Shown: piece after piece, positions 1 through 5,991 of the stretch | Position numbering within the stretch: the stretch's first letter is position 1 | How the letters are laid out: the number at the start of each line of letters is the position of its first letter | Assembly (NCBI GenBank): GCA_027858325.1 | Contig: JAQICU010000145.1 | Span: 1-7,098, forward strand | Source: Candidatus Cloacimonadota bacterium | GTDB lineage: Bacteria; Cloacimonadota; Cloacimonadia; Cloacimonadales; TCS61 | DNA: 7,098 nt | Direction: 5' to 3' | Program-made: the position numbers and the translations under genes | Notes under the pieces: model-generated | Seen by the model: the letters and a program-made list of their open reading frames with translations, nothing else | Told to the model about the DNA's origin: nothing | Database searches by the model: none

Positions 1-1
1 G

Positions 2-946
2 TTAGAAAGAGATTGGTCATCTGATCTAAAATTACTAAAAAGGATCAACGAGTTTAAGAGAGAAGAAGTGGAGAAACTTAAACTTAACTCTAATCAATAC
101 AGTCTTAATAGTAATAAGCTTGATGCAAACTTTGTTGTATACTTTAAAGCACTTGCTGATAAGTATCAGGGAAACACTAAAAGAAACTGGTATAGTGTTT
201 ACAAATACTTATACAGCTTTAGTAATGGTATTATAAAATTTTCTGATATTGATGAGAAAGTTTGCGAAGATTTGAAGGACTATATGCTCACGAAGCTCTC
301 TGTAAATTCTACAATATATTATTTCTCAAAACTTAATCAAGCTCTTGATGATGCAATTTATAAGCATAAGCTACCAATGCTCAATTATTTCAAACGAGTT
401 AAGCATGCAAGGCCAACTGATCCACCTATCAGGTATCTCACTGAATATGAAGTAGAACAATTAATTTCCAATCCTTACCCAAATGAAAGAGTAACCAATC
501 CCTTCCTATTCTCGGTATTTACCGGATTAAGATTATCAGATACAAAGGCGTTAATATTTGAAAATATTAAGAACGACCGTCTTTCCATAGTTCAAATCAA
601 AACTAAAAAGCCATTAGATGTTCTGCTTAATCCTAATGCAATAAAGATTCTTGATCGCCAAAAAGAACTAATAAACAGTGATAGGGGGAAGGTATTTAAT
701 TTCTTGGATGATGATTATATGAATAAAAGAATTAAAGAGTGGGTTAAATCTTTAGGTATAAATAAAAAAATCACATTCCATTGTGGTCGCCATACTTTTG
801 CTACAATTGGAATTACATCCGGTATGGATATTTACGAAGTATCCGGGCTACTTGGCCATACAGATATAAAGCATACCTTAATCTACGCAAAACTTGTTAA
901 TAAGAAGAAAGATAAAGCTGCATTAAAGTACCCAAATTTCTTATAA
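2..946 (+). CDS. Tyrosine recombinase/integrase, 5' end outside window
   Basis: This is a site-specific tyrosine recombinase that would integrate or excise a mobile element. The catalytic set is complete. Counting from the GTG at 68, Arg155 lies in FTGLRLSD, a beta-hairpin Lys is at 178 or 180, the HCGRHTFAT box supplies His238 and Arg241, His264 is in LLGHTD, and the nucleophile Tyr273 is in LIYAKL. Residues about 20-100 look like the SAM-like core-binding domain (NFVVYFKAL, WYSVYKYL). The frame has no stop from base 2 onward, and its first codons (LERDWSSDLKLLKRINEFKR) resemble the helix joining the arm-binding domain to the core-binding domain. The GTG at 68 also lacks a convincing ribosome site, so I treat the gene as starting outside the window. 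The C-terminus follows the Bacteroidota integrase pattern. The element it moves, and the att sites, cannot be seen here. Confidence 0.9.
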   Translation, partial: LERDWSSDLKLLKRINEFKREEVEKLKLNSNQYSLNSNKLDANFVVYFKALADKYQGNTKRNWYSVYKYLYSFSNGIIKFSDIDEKVCEDLKDYMLTKLSVNSTIYYFSKLNQALDDAIYKHKLPMLNYFKRVKHARPTDPPIRYLTEYEVEQLISNPYPNERVTNPFLFSVFTGLRLSDTKALIFENIKNDRLSIVQIKTKKPLDVLLNPNAIKILDRQKELINSDRGKVFNFLDDDYMNKRIKEWVKSLGINKKITFHCGRHTFATIGITSGMDIYEVSGLLGHTDIKHTLIYAKLVNKKKDKAALKYPNFL

Positions 947-1131
947 CCAATATAATTATTTAATTAATAATGATATAAATATACTGGCACCATCAGAATT
1001 CTCTTTGGTTTAAGAATTGGAATTTCACTCAAAACTACACTTATTTCATTTAAAGAAAGAAGAAGAGACTATTTATAAATATTAGCCTTATAATGTTTCA
1101 ATAACTGAATTTGAATCATGTACCAGTATTA

Positions 1132-1150
1132 TGCATTTCTTTACAATGCA
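1132..1150. repeat. Short inverted repeat between convergent int and xis-like genes
   Basis: TGCATT and AATGCA form a perfect 6-bp stem around a 7-nt loop, about 30 bases past the stop of the minus-strand HTH gene. There is no adjacent T-tract, so a classical terminator is not supported. It could be a weak bidirectional terminator or a protein-binding site. The rest of the 947-1181 gap is A+T-rich, with no reading frame or RNA gene that I recognise. Confidence 0.25.
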
Positions 1151-1181
1151 GCATTTTATGAATTATATGGAATAGCTAAAT

Positions 1182-1433
1182 CTATGTTGTAGAACCGAAT
1201 ATTTTTGTTAAAGCTTCAGTTTCAATTTCAGCATTTGATTTCACTCGATTATTTTCTATAAATTCATTTAACTCTGATACTTTAAAAAGAATTTTCCTCC
1301 TTATCTTATAGTAAGGTAATACATTCTTTGAAGTATAGGAATATAAGGTCAATTTCTTTAGAGATAAATACTCACTTGCTTCCTCTAAAGAAATATATGG
1401 CTTTTGAAAATCACTATTTTTTACTTTTGTCAT
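1182..1433 (-). CDS. Excisionase-like helix-turn-helix DNA-binding protein
   Basis: This small basic protein of the HTH_17/excisionase (MerR-like winged helix) type probably binds DNA near the recombination site or regulates neighbouring genes. The core reads YISLEEASEYLSL (first helix and turn), then KLTLYSYTSKNVLPYYKIRRK and ILFKVSELNEFIENNR. This is the usual order of an 'ISLEEAAEYL' motif, a recognition helix, a wing, and the closing 'F..sEL..fi' helix. I chose the ATG at 1433 because AAGGAG sits six bases upstream of it. The ATG at 1448, which would add five residues (MKEFK), has no ribosome site, and the AAGGAG itself lies inside that extension. The gene converges on the integrase from the opposite strand, the company expected of a recombination directionality factor, but a simple regulator role is equally possible. 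A TTGACA/TATAAA-like promoter lies upstream. Confidence 0.75.
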   Translation of the reverse strand: MTKVKNSDFQKPYISLEEASEYLSLKKLTLYSYTSKNVLPYYKIRRKILFKVSELNEFIENNRVKSNAEIETEALTKIFGSTT

Positions 1434-1466
1434 TTTAAACTCCTTCATGATATTTTTTAAATTTAT

Positions 1467-1498
1467 TTTATATGATCCTTAAAATATGAGATTGTCAA
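1467..1498 (-). promoter_or_regulatory. Candidate promoter of the excisionase-like gene
   Basis: On the minus strand, TTGACA (1498-1493) is followed after 20 bases by TATAAA (1472-1467), just upstream of the HTH gene. The spacing is longer than the 17-base ideal, so this is a plausible but unproven sigma-70 type promoter. Confidence 0.35.
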
Positions 1499-1508
1499 TT
1501 TAATATCA

Positions 1509-1542
1509 TTAATTGTAAATTTAGTTAAATATTTTAATTGTA
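1509..1542. repeat. Direct repeat upstream of the excisionase-like gene
   Basis: TTAATTGTA occurs at 1509-1517 and again at 1534-1542, 25 bases from start to start, just upstream of the candidate promoter. Two similarly oriented sites at this spacing could be binding sites for the adjacent HTH protein or integrase arm sites. In DNA this A+T-rich, chance is also a real possibility. Confidence 0.2.
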
Positions 1543-1556
1543 CCTAAAGTTGGACA

Positions 1557-1637
1557 TTAAATTTTTAATAATTCTCTCCATTCTTCCATAATCATCATCA
1601 ATGCGAATGTATCTAACTCACAATATTTTAAAAGACC
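1557..1637 (-). pseudogene. C-terminal remnant of a second DUF2779-type nuclease
   Basis: The minus-strand frame reads GLLKYCELDTFALMMIMEEW and then RELLKI followed by TAA. This matches the last residues of the intact 842-residue protein (GLLKYCELDTFAMVMIMEEW, LELIK). The DNA at 1578-1638 matches 2258-2318 at all but six of 61 positions by my alignment. It keeps the Tyr and Asp of the exonuclease-like YxxxD motif but has no start of its own. The similarity stops sharply near 1638, where an unrelated ATPase fragment begins in another frame. It is either the scar of a deleted tandem paralogue or a duplicated 3' end. Confidence 0.75.
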
Positions 1638-1638
1638 T

Positions 1639-1779
1639 TCAATTCATTTCCGGGTAGGTTTGTTTAATGAGAGTTGTTTTGCCGGATTGACGCGGTCCGG
1701 TAATTGTTACAATCGGAAACGAGTTCATCATCTCTTTCAGCAACCTCTGAATGTCTCTTTTAATCATCATCTTCTCCAT
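1639..1779 (-). pseudogene. N-terminal fragment of an AAA_14/DUF4143-type ATPase
   Basis: ATG at 1779 opens a 46-codon frame: an N-terminal basic helix (MIKRDIQRLLKEMM), then FPIVTITGPRQSGKTTLIKQ, which contains a complete Walker A (GPRQSGKT), then TYPEMN and TGA. This is the start of the AAA_14 plus DUF4143 ATPases common in Bacteroidota and archaea, which are normally several hundred residues long. Everything after the first strand-loop-helix is missing, and the sequence switches to the DUF2779 tail within a few bases. The fragment cannot be a working ATPase. Its codons look slightly richer in G+C (CCG, CGT, GGC) than its surroundings, hinting at separate ancestry. Confidence 0.7.
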
Positions 1780-1792
1780 TCTTTACATTTTG

Positions 1793-1805
1793 GGAATCCG
1801 ATTCC
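1793..1805. repeat. 13-bp palindrome upstream of the ATPase fragment
   Basis: GGAATC-C-GATTCC is a perfect 6-1-6 palindrome ending about 14 bases before the ATG of the AAA_14 fragment. A compact palindrome at this place resembles an operator of the vanished gene. No matching regulator is visible. Confidence 0.3.
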
Positions 1806-1885
1806 TAATTTGTAAATCAATGGTGATGTGTTAAGGAATTATGAATTTGACGGTATTTTGGTTTTTGATTGTGAATAAATCTTAG

Positions 1886-1984
1886 TTAGTATGATCTCTT
1901 TACATTGATCATTCTTGTAATTCTAGATTTTGGTGACGAATATTGTTTTAACTCTTCAACTAATTGCAAATGGCTTTTGAACAT
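1886..1984 (-). pseudogene. N-terminal remnant of an AbiEi-type antitoxin-like protein
   Basis: ATG at 1984, with GGAGG five bases upstream, opens 32 codons starting MFKSHLQLVEELKQYSSPKS and continuing RITRMI. This resembles the N-terminal winged-helix start of AbiEi/DUF6088-type antitoxin proteins, in which a 'SPKskItRmikxG' stretch is followed by an 'L.qlrRGlY' wing. Here the resemblance ends after RITRMI; six unrelated residues and a TAA follow. The wing and C-terminal domain are gone, and no AbiEii-type nucleotidyltransferase toxin is present. The intact ribosome site and clean N-terminus suggest recent decay by deletion. The family call rests on recall of a short motif. Confidence 0.5.
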
Positions 1985-1997
1985 CTCTACCTCCAAC

Positions 1998-2017
1998 AAG
2001 TACGATATTTGATACTT
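1998..2017. promoter_or_regulatory. Inverted repeat upstream of the antitoxin remnant
   Basis: AAGTA and TACTT arms flank a ten-base A+T-rich centre, ending 13 bases before the ATG of the AbiEi-like remnant. Antitoxins of this kind usually autoregulate through repeats next to their start, so this may be the leftover operator. The arms are short. Confidence 0.25.
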
Positions 2018-2126
2018 ACTGGAGAAAATCAAAGTTTTTTACTTAATCTCGGGATTTTCTTTCTTTCGAGTTGAATTGAGTCTGAATCAGTCTCCCCTAT
2101 TCTGTTAAAACCTTAATTCTAATATG

Positions 2127-2155
2127 ATTATAAAAGTGCTGAAAAAGTTATGCAA
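2127..2155 (-). promoter_or_regulatory. Candidate minus-strand promoter in the gene graveyard
   Basis: TTGCAT (2155-2150) is followed after exactly 17 bases by a perfect TATAAT (2132-2127). It points toward the AbiEi-like remnant about 140 bases on and may be the promoter of that lost gene. The rest of 2018-2239 holds no reading frame I can support. It contains a weak stem (TCAATA/TATTGA, 2212-2231) just past the nuclease stop, without a T-tract. Confidence 0.35.
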
Positions 2156-2239
2156 CAATTATACAACAAATAAAACTCACTCTATCATTAATTATCATTT
2201 TTTCAACATTTTCAATAATACCTGATATTGATCTATTTC

Positions 2240-4768
2240 CTATTTTATCAATTCTAACCATTCTTCCATGATCATCACCATTGCGAATGTATCTAATTCA
2301 CAATATTTCAGAAGACCTATTATTATATTTTCTCTTTCAATATCTGTAACATCGGTAAACTGCATTTTGGCATAAGCTGTCATAGCTGCTCCACCATCAG
2401 CTAATTTTGAATCTGTTGTAAATTCTTCCAATTCTTCAGGGTCTATATCATCAAATAACAACGGTAGAAGCTTATATGGACTCTCTGGTTCTCCATTGCC
2501 ATTCAGCTTAATCCATTGCCAGTTTGGAAAATTAAGGCTCTTAATACCATCTTTTGCCCCATATATCGGTTCACAATATTTTTTTTGAAGGAATTCTGAG
2601 CTTTTAAGTACTGCAGGCAAAACCGCTTTGATTGAATTAGATCCCTTCATCATTGGATTATAGTAATATTTTTTAACCAATTCCAACATATCGATCATAT
2701 TGCGCTCACCTTCCCATTTCTCCACCGAATCGTTACGGGATTTAGTGATAGTTTTAATCCAATCGCAAAGCTCATTTTTATCAGGTTCATCAGATGCTTT
2801 TAATTGATCATAAATTATATTCAAGAATGTATTTTCATGAGGAGCATATCGAAAGATAGTCCCCTCATCTGTTTCCAATTCCTTCTTTAATGCTCGTATA
2901 AAATCATAGTTTGGGAACTTGCCCTTTATTCGGTTAATGTATTCACCCTTATGTTCAATAGAACCATCTTGATTTATTATATGATGAGAAAACTGAAATG
3001 CGATCCCTTCATATGGTCTTCTTCCTTTGTTAAAAGGAATAGCCACTGCAGATGTTTCAAAATCAATCATATGCAAAGGCCATTTCCATGTTCTCATTTC
3101 TGTTTGAAATCCAACTTTATCAAAGTAAACAGAAACATCACTATTCTTGATCTTTTCAATTTGTTGCCATTGCCTCTCAGTTGTAGATAATCCAAATCCA
3201 CCAGATAGTTTTATTCCAATATCATCCTTATCAACATCTTTCAGGAAATATTTACCTTCATCCATTAATTGTTGCTTTCTTCTAAAATTCCAGATCTCAA
3301 ATATGTTAGGTTCATTGAAATCTTCATCACTCCAACCAAGCTCATTTGCCCAGCATTCTTTGAAGCCGCTTTTAAAACCATCAACTTCATGTTCGGTATT
3401 GACATTAAATTCACAACTTTGACATTTCTTAGCAGCAATTGGGGTTATTATCTTCTCATCATTCTCATATTTATCTGCAAAAAATTGGATCCATTCTGCA
3501 AAACTTTTATCTGAGGACAGATAGTCATCTTTACTATCCCATATTCTATCTACAACATCATCAGTGGGAACCTGAATAAGAATCTTATCTCCCAAAGCTT
3601 CTTCAGAGACATCTCCATCGATCCTGACAGATGTTCTGCCTTTATATTCTTCTAAAACGAACTTTTGGTTAAGTCCATCAACTGAAGATTTCGCTGTCTT
3701 ATCAGCCAGCATTAAGTACGATTTCACTATCCAATCAGGATATGCCTGAGAAATCACAAATTTTTGAAAAGCAACATCATATACATACGGTTTCCATTTT
3801 GTAGATATTTTTGTACCGGCTTTATTAAGGAAATCACCATCATCTTCAGAATATGATTTTGCTTTTACTTCGATCAACTTCACCAGGTTACCTGTCTTTA
3901 CCAGAATATCTGCTCTAATGAAAAGATTCTGGTAAGTTATAGCAGCTTCGTAGATTATTACATTCTCCTGTTGCAAAAGCTTACCTGTCTCAGATAAAGA
4001 TTTTTTATAATCCAGCGCCTTTATATCATGGCCACCGGGGAAATAGCATTTTGCCAGTTCTCCTACTTGAAAGCCACCTTCTGCCAGAGCCTGCAGAAAA
4101 CTGTCATCTATTTTCGTATCTGGGTATTCCTTCTTACCGGTATAGAATAGTTTTGTTGGGCATTCCAGTGCTAATTTGAAACGTGATTTTGTAAGGTATC
4201 TGGGCTCAATTTCTTCCTCTTTCAATGGTTTTAAATATTCGTTTTTCTCTTCGATTTCTTTCAAAACACTAAGATAATATTCAATTTGGTCTAAATTAAT
4301 ATTGTTCCCAACTTTTGGACCTGTTCTATTTCCAAAAGGCAATGTTAGATATTGTAAATAAAATGCTAAAATAAATTGTGATTCAAGCAGCGAGGCTTCT
4401 CTTTCATCTTGAAGTTTAATAAATGAAACTTTAGATTCATATCTAGTATATATATTTAAGTATGGATAGGGGTAAATTTTATTATTCTCAATTTCTATTG
4501 TTTCTTTTTTTATAGCTCTTATATCGCTTCTTAATTTATGCATTAATCTGTTCCTTAGTAGTTTTGCTTTGCCAATATAATAAATGCCACTTTCACCCTT
4601 TGGGTAAGGAAATTTTTTTTCGGTACACGAAAATACATATATACCATTATCTTTAGGTAAGCAATTTCTCCATTTATCTAACATTATCATATCATTGTTT
4701 TCGTCATATGGATTAGGTCCTATGCTACTATATTTAATGCTGAAGTTCTGTAATTTACTCGTTTCCAT
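2240..4768 (-). CDS. GIY-YIG + RecB/Cas4-like + DUF2779 exonuclease-like fusion protein
   Basis: This 842-residue protein appears to hold three nuclease modules. Residues 41-150 look like a GIY-YIG endonuclease: NGIY at 41-44, YIG at 64-66, Arg72/Arg74, a likely metal-binding Glu129 in LLESQF, and Asn147. Residues about 190-475 look like a Cas4/RecB-type PD-(D/E)XK nuclease: Glu274, Asp287 in RADIL, and IEVKAK with Glu300 and Lys302. Cys203 (ECP), Cys449, Cys452 and Cys472 could hold an Fe-S cluster as in Cas4 and AddB. Residues about 560-842 are the DUF2779 region, with a DEDD exonuclease look: Asp569/Glu571 in MIDFET, Asp693 in MIDMLEL, and Tyr822/Asp826 in YCELD. GAGGGGAG precedes the ATG, and a candidate promoter lies at 4793-4821. 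It is probably a cytoplasmic enzyme acting on DNA or RNA; substrate and pathway are unknown. It is not Cas4: no cas genes or CRISPR repeats are present. The architecture is intact and in frame throughout. Confidence 0.85.
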   Translation of the reverse strand: METSKLQNFSIKYSSIGPNPYDENNDMIMLDKWRNCLPKDNGIYVFSCTEKKFPYPKGESGIYYIGKAKLLRNRLMHKLRSDIRAIKKETIEIENNKIYPYPYLNIYTRYESKVSFIKLQDEREASLLESQFILAFYLQYLTLPFGNRTGPKVGNNINLDQIEYYLSVLKEIEEKNEYLKPLKEEEIEPRYLTKSRFKLALECPTKLFYTGKKEYPDTKIDDSFLQALAEGGFQVGELAKCYFPGGHDIKALDYKKSLSETGKLLQQENVIIYEAAITYQNLFIRADILVKTGNLVKLIEVKAKSYSEDDGDFLNKAGTKISTKWKPYVYDVAFQKFVISQAYPDWIVKSYLMLADKTAKSSVDGLNQKFVLEEYKGRTSVRIDGDVSEEALGDKILIQVPTDDVVDRIWDSKDDYLSSDKSFAEWIQFFADKYENDEKIITPIAAKKCQSCEFNVNTEHEVDGFKSGFKECWANELGWSDEDFNEPNIFEIWNFRRKQQLMDEGKYFLKDVDKDDIGIKLSGGFGLSTTERQWQQIEKIKNSDVSVYFDKVGFQTEMRTWKWPLHMIDFETSAVAIPFNKGRRPYEGIAFQFSHHIINQDGSIEHKGEYINRIKGKFPNYDFIRALKKELETDEGTIFRYAPHENTFLNIIYDQLKASDEPDKNELCDWIKTITKSRNDSVEKWEGERNMIDMLELVKKYYYNPMMKGSNSIKAVLPAVLKSSEFLQKKYCEPIYGAKDGIKSLNFPNWQWIKLNGNGEPESPYKLLPLLFDDIDPEELEEFTTDSKLADGGAAMTAYAKMQFTDVTDIERENIIIGLLKYCELDTFAMVMIMEEWLELIK

Positions 4769-4792
4769 TTCTCCCCTCTATTGGTGTTAAGT

Positions 4793-4821
4793 TTTACACT
4801 TCAATTCGTTTCACTTCTCAA
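4793..4821 (-). promoter_or_regulatory. Candidate promoter of the multi-nuclease gene
   Basis: TTGAGA (4821-4816) and TGTAAA (4798-4793) are separated by 17 bases on the minus strand, giving a predicted transcript start within about 20 bases of the ATG at 4768. It would let the nuclease be expressed independently of the decayed genes upstream. The -35 matches consensus at five of six bases and the -10 at four of six. Confidence 0.4.
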
Positions 4822-4864
4822 AAAACTCAGTAATATCAAAATAAATTTCAAACTCTTTCTCTTA
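4811..4864 (-). pseudogene. In-frame tail beyond the TAA of the small gene
   Basis: Directly after the TAA at 4864-4862, the same frame stays open for 16 codons, EKEFEIYFDITEFFEK, and then ends in TGA. The stretch has a coherent acidic, protein-like composition and reads as the natural C-terminus of the preceding protein (YFDIIQIKNI, stop, then this tail). This suggests a nonsense mutation truncating an ~86-residue protein, although chance openness over 16 codons cannot be excluded. Confidence 0.4.
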
Positions 4865-5071
4865 TATATTTTTAATCTGGATTATGTCAAAATATTTATT
4901 CTCACCTGGAATCATTGATTGCTTAATAAACATCCAGTTAATACCAGGAATACCGAATTTTGCTACTAAATGTTCATATTCTGCTGCTACGCCTCCTTCC
5001 GTATTAATTGCGCCGGTAATTACGATCGCATCCTCAAATGATCTTCCTGTGTTATCAGATAAGGTTATCAA
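4862..5071 (-). CDS. Small unknown protein coupled to the AAA+ ATPase
   Basis: This is a small acidic protein of about 69 residues that I do not recognise. It has no signal peptide or membrane helix. Its sequence (ITLSDNTGRSFEDAIVI, GGVAAEYEHLVAKFGIPGIN, NKYFDIIQI) looks like a compact alpha/beta domain. Two TTG codons are possible starts: 5077, overlapping the ATPase stop (TTGA), and 5071. I prefer 5071 because GGAGG (5082-5078) lies six bases before it and directly abuts the other. The ribosome site lies inside the last codons of the ATPase gene, implying translational coupling and a joint function, perhaps as a partner or adaptor. The frame continues for 16 sensible codons past the TAA, so this copy may be truncated. 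Confidence 0.6.
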   Translation of the reverse strand: MITLSDNTGRSFEDAIVITGAINTEGGVAAEYEHLVAKFGIPGINWMFIKQSMIPGENKYFDIIQIKNI

Positions 5072-5073
5072 GC

Positions 5074-5991
5074 TCAACCTCCAAACCCTATTATTTTAGT
5101 GCTTCCAAAACTGGAAGTATCTTCCAACTCACAATATTTTATCAGATCTTTTTGGAGTAATTTCTTAAAAGCTCCTCTGCGTGAAGCAGCTTCCACACAG
5201 GCATTCTTTACAATCACTTTAATCTGCCCACCTGATAGATTATAATGCTCTGATAAAGATGTTAAATCAATATCTTCTACTCCGGGAATTGATTCAGGAA
5301 GATGAAGATTCCAGAGAGTTTGTCTTTCCGTTGCTTGTGGCATAGGGAAATCAAGCTTAAGGTTAAAACGGCGACTGAATGCTTCATCCAAGTTACCTTG
5401 CAAGTTAGTTGTAGCTATTAGTATTCCCCTTAAATTTTCAAAAGCTTCCAGGAAAAGGTTCTGCATTGAGTTCATCATTTTATCAACTGATGAATCTGCA
5501 TTACCGCTTCTTTTTGTAAGGAACTGATCAGCTTCATTTAGAAGTAATACAGGTGGATTACTGACTCTGTGAACAATACGTTCAAAGAGAGAAAACACAC
5601 GACGTACATTCTTTTCACTGTCTCCCACCCATTTAGATTGAATACGACTGATATCAGTTATCAGAAGTTTCTTACCCAACGCCTGTGCAATGGCGCCTGC
5701 TGCAAATGTTTTTCCTGTTCCCGGAGCACCGTAGAATAACATCAACATACCTGGTTCAAGTTTCTTATTCACTTTTTTTGTAAGCTTCATAACTTTGTCG
5801 TAAAGTCCCCATTCTGATAGAACATTATCTACATCTGAATTATATTGGTTCAAAGAGAAATTAATTGTCTTCTTCATTTCTTCAGGTAGTATCAGATCCT
5901 CAAAATTCTGAGTCGGTTCGACTAAGGTGAAGATATCATCATTTTTTAAGAGTTGTTTCAATCTTTCATCATCATTTACGGGCGTTCTCAT
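5074..5991 (-). CDS. AAA+ ATPase domain, N-terminally truncated
   Basis: This is a classic AAA+ ATPase core, numbered from the ATG at 5991. Walker A GAPGTGKT is at 88-95. Walker B VLLLNEAD at 148-155 has Asn152 where Asp is usual, before catalytic Glu153. Sensor 1 is in LIATTN (191-196), arginine-finger candidates are Arg207/Arg208 in FSRRF, and the lid follows with SGGQIKVIVKNA (253-264). Such enzymes remodel protein or nucleic-acid complexes as rings; the target is unknown. The ATG at 5991 has no ribosome site, and the same frame continues upstream to 6216 with protein-like sequence but no ATG, GTG or TTG. I therefore read this as the C-terminal part of a larger ATPase whose 5' end was lost. 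Translation from 5991 would still give a complete AAA+ core. The small gene follows at once, with its ribosome site inside this gene's end. Confidence 0.75.
   Translation of the reverse strand: MRTPVNDDERLKQLLKNDDIFTLVEPTQNFEDLILPEEMKKTINFSLNQYNSDVDNVLSEWGLYDKVMKLTKKVNKKLEPGMLMLFYGAPGTGKTFAAGAIAQALGKKLLITDISRIQSKWVGDSEKNVRRVFSLFERIVHRVSNPPVLLLNEADQFLTKRSGNADSSVDKMMNSMQNLFLEAFENLRGILIATTNLQGNLDEAFSRRFNLKLDFPMPQATERQTLWNLHLPESIPGVEDIDLTSLSEHYNLSGGQIKVIVKNACVEAASRRGAFKKLLQKDLIKYCELEDTSSFGSTKIIGFGG

Noticed and set aside
2951..3514. Plus-strand open frames opposite the nuclease gene
   Set aside because: They lie antisense within the well-supported nuclease frame, overlap each other, and show no family motif or ribosome site.
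2240..4768. CRISPR-Cas locus because of the Cas4-like domain
   Set aside because: No repeat-spacer array or other cas gene is visible; Cas4-like folds are common outside CRISPR systems.
4884..5099. Plus-strand frame opposite the small coupled gene
   Set aside because: It mirrors the minus-strand small gene, which has a ribosome site and operon context; the antisense frame has neither.
5102..5117. Hairpin CTTCCA-AAAC-TGGAAG as a terminator
   Set aside because: It lies inside the ATPase coding sequence and no T-tract follows it on the transcribed strand.
5126..5141. 16-base exact match to 1615-1630 (both encode KYCEL) as a trace of recombination between the ATPase and DUF2779 genes
   Set aside because: The match is confined to one short peptide motif in otherwise unrelated protein ends, so convergent coding is the simpler explanation.
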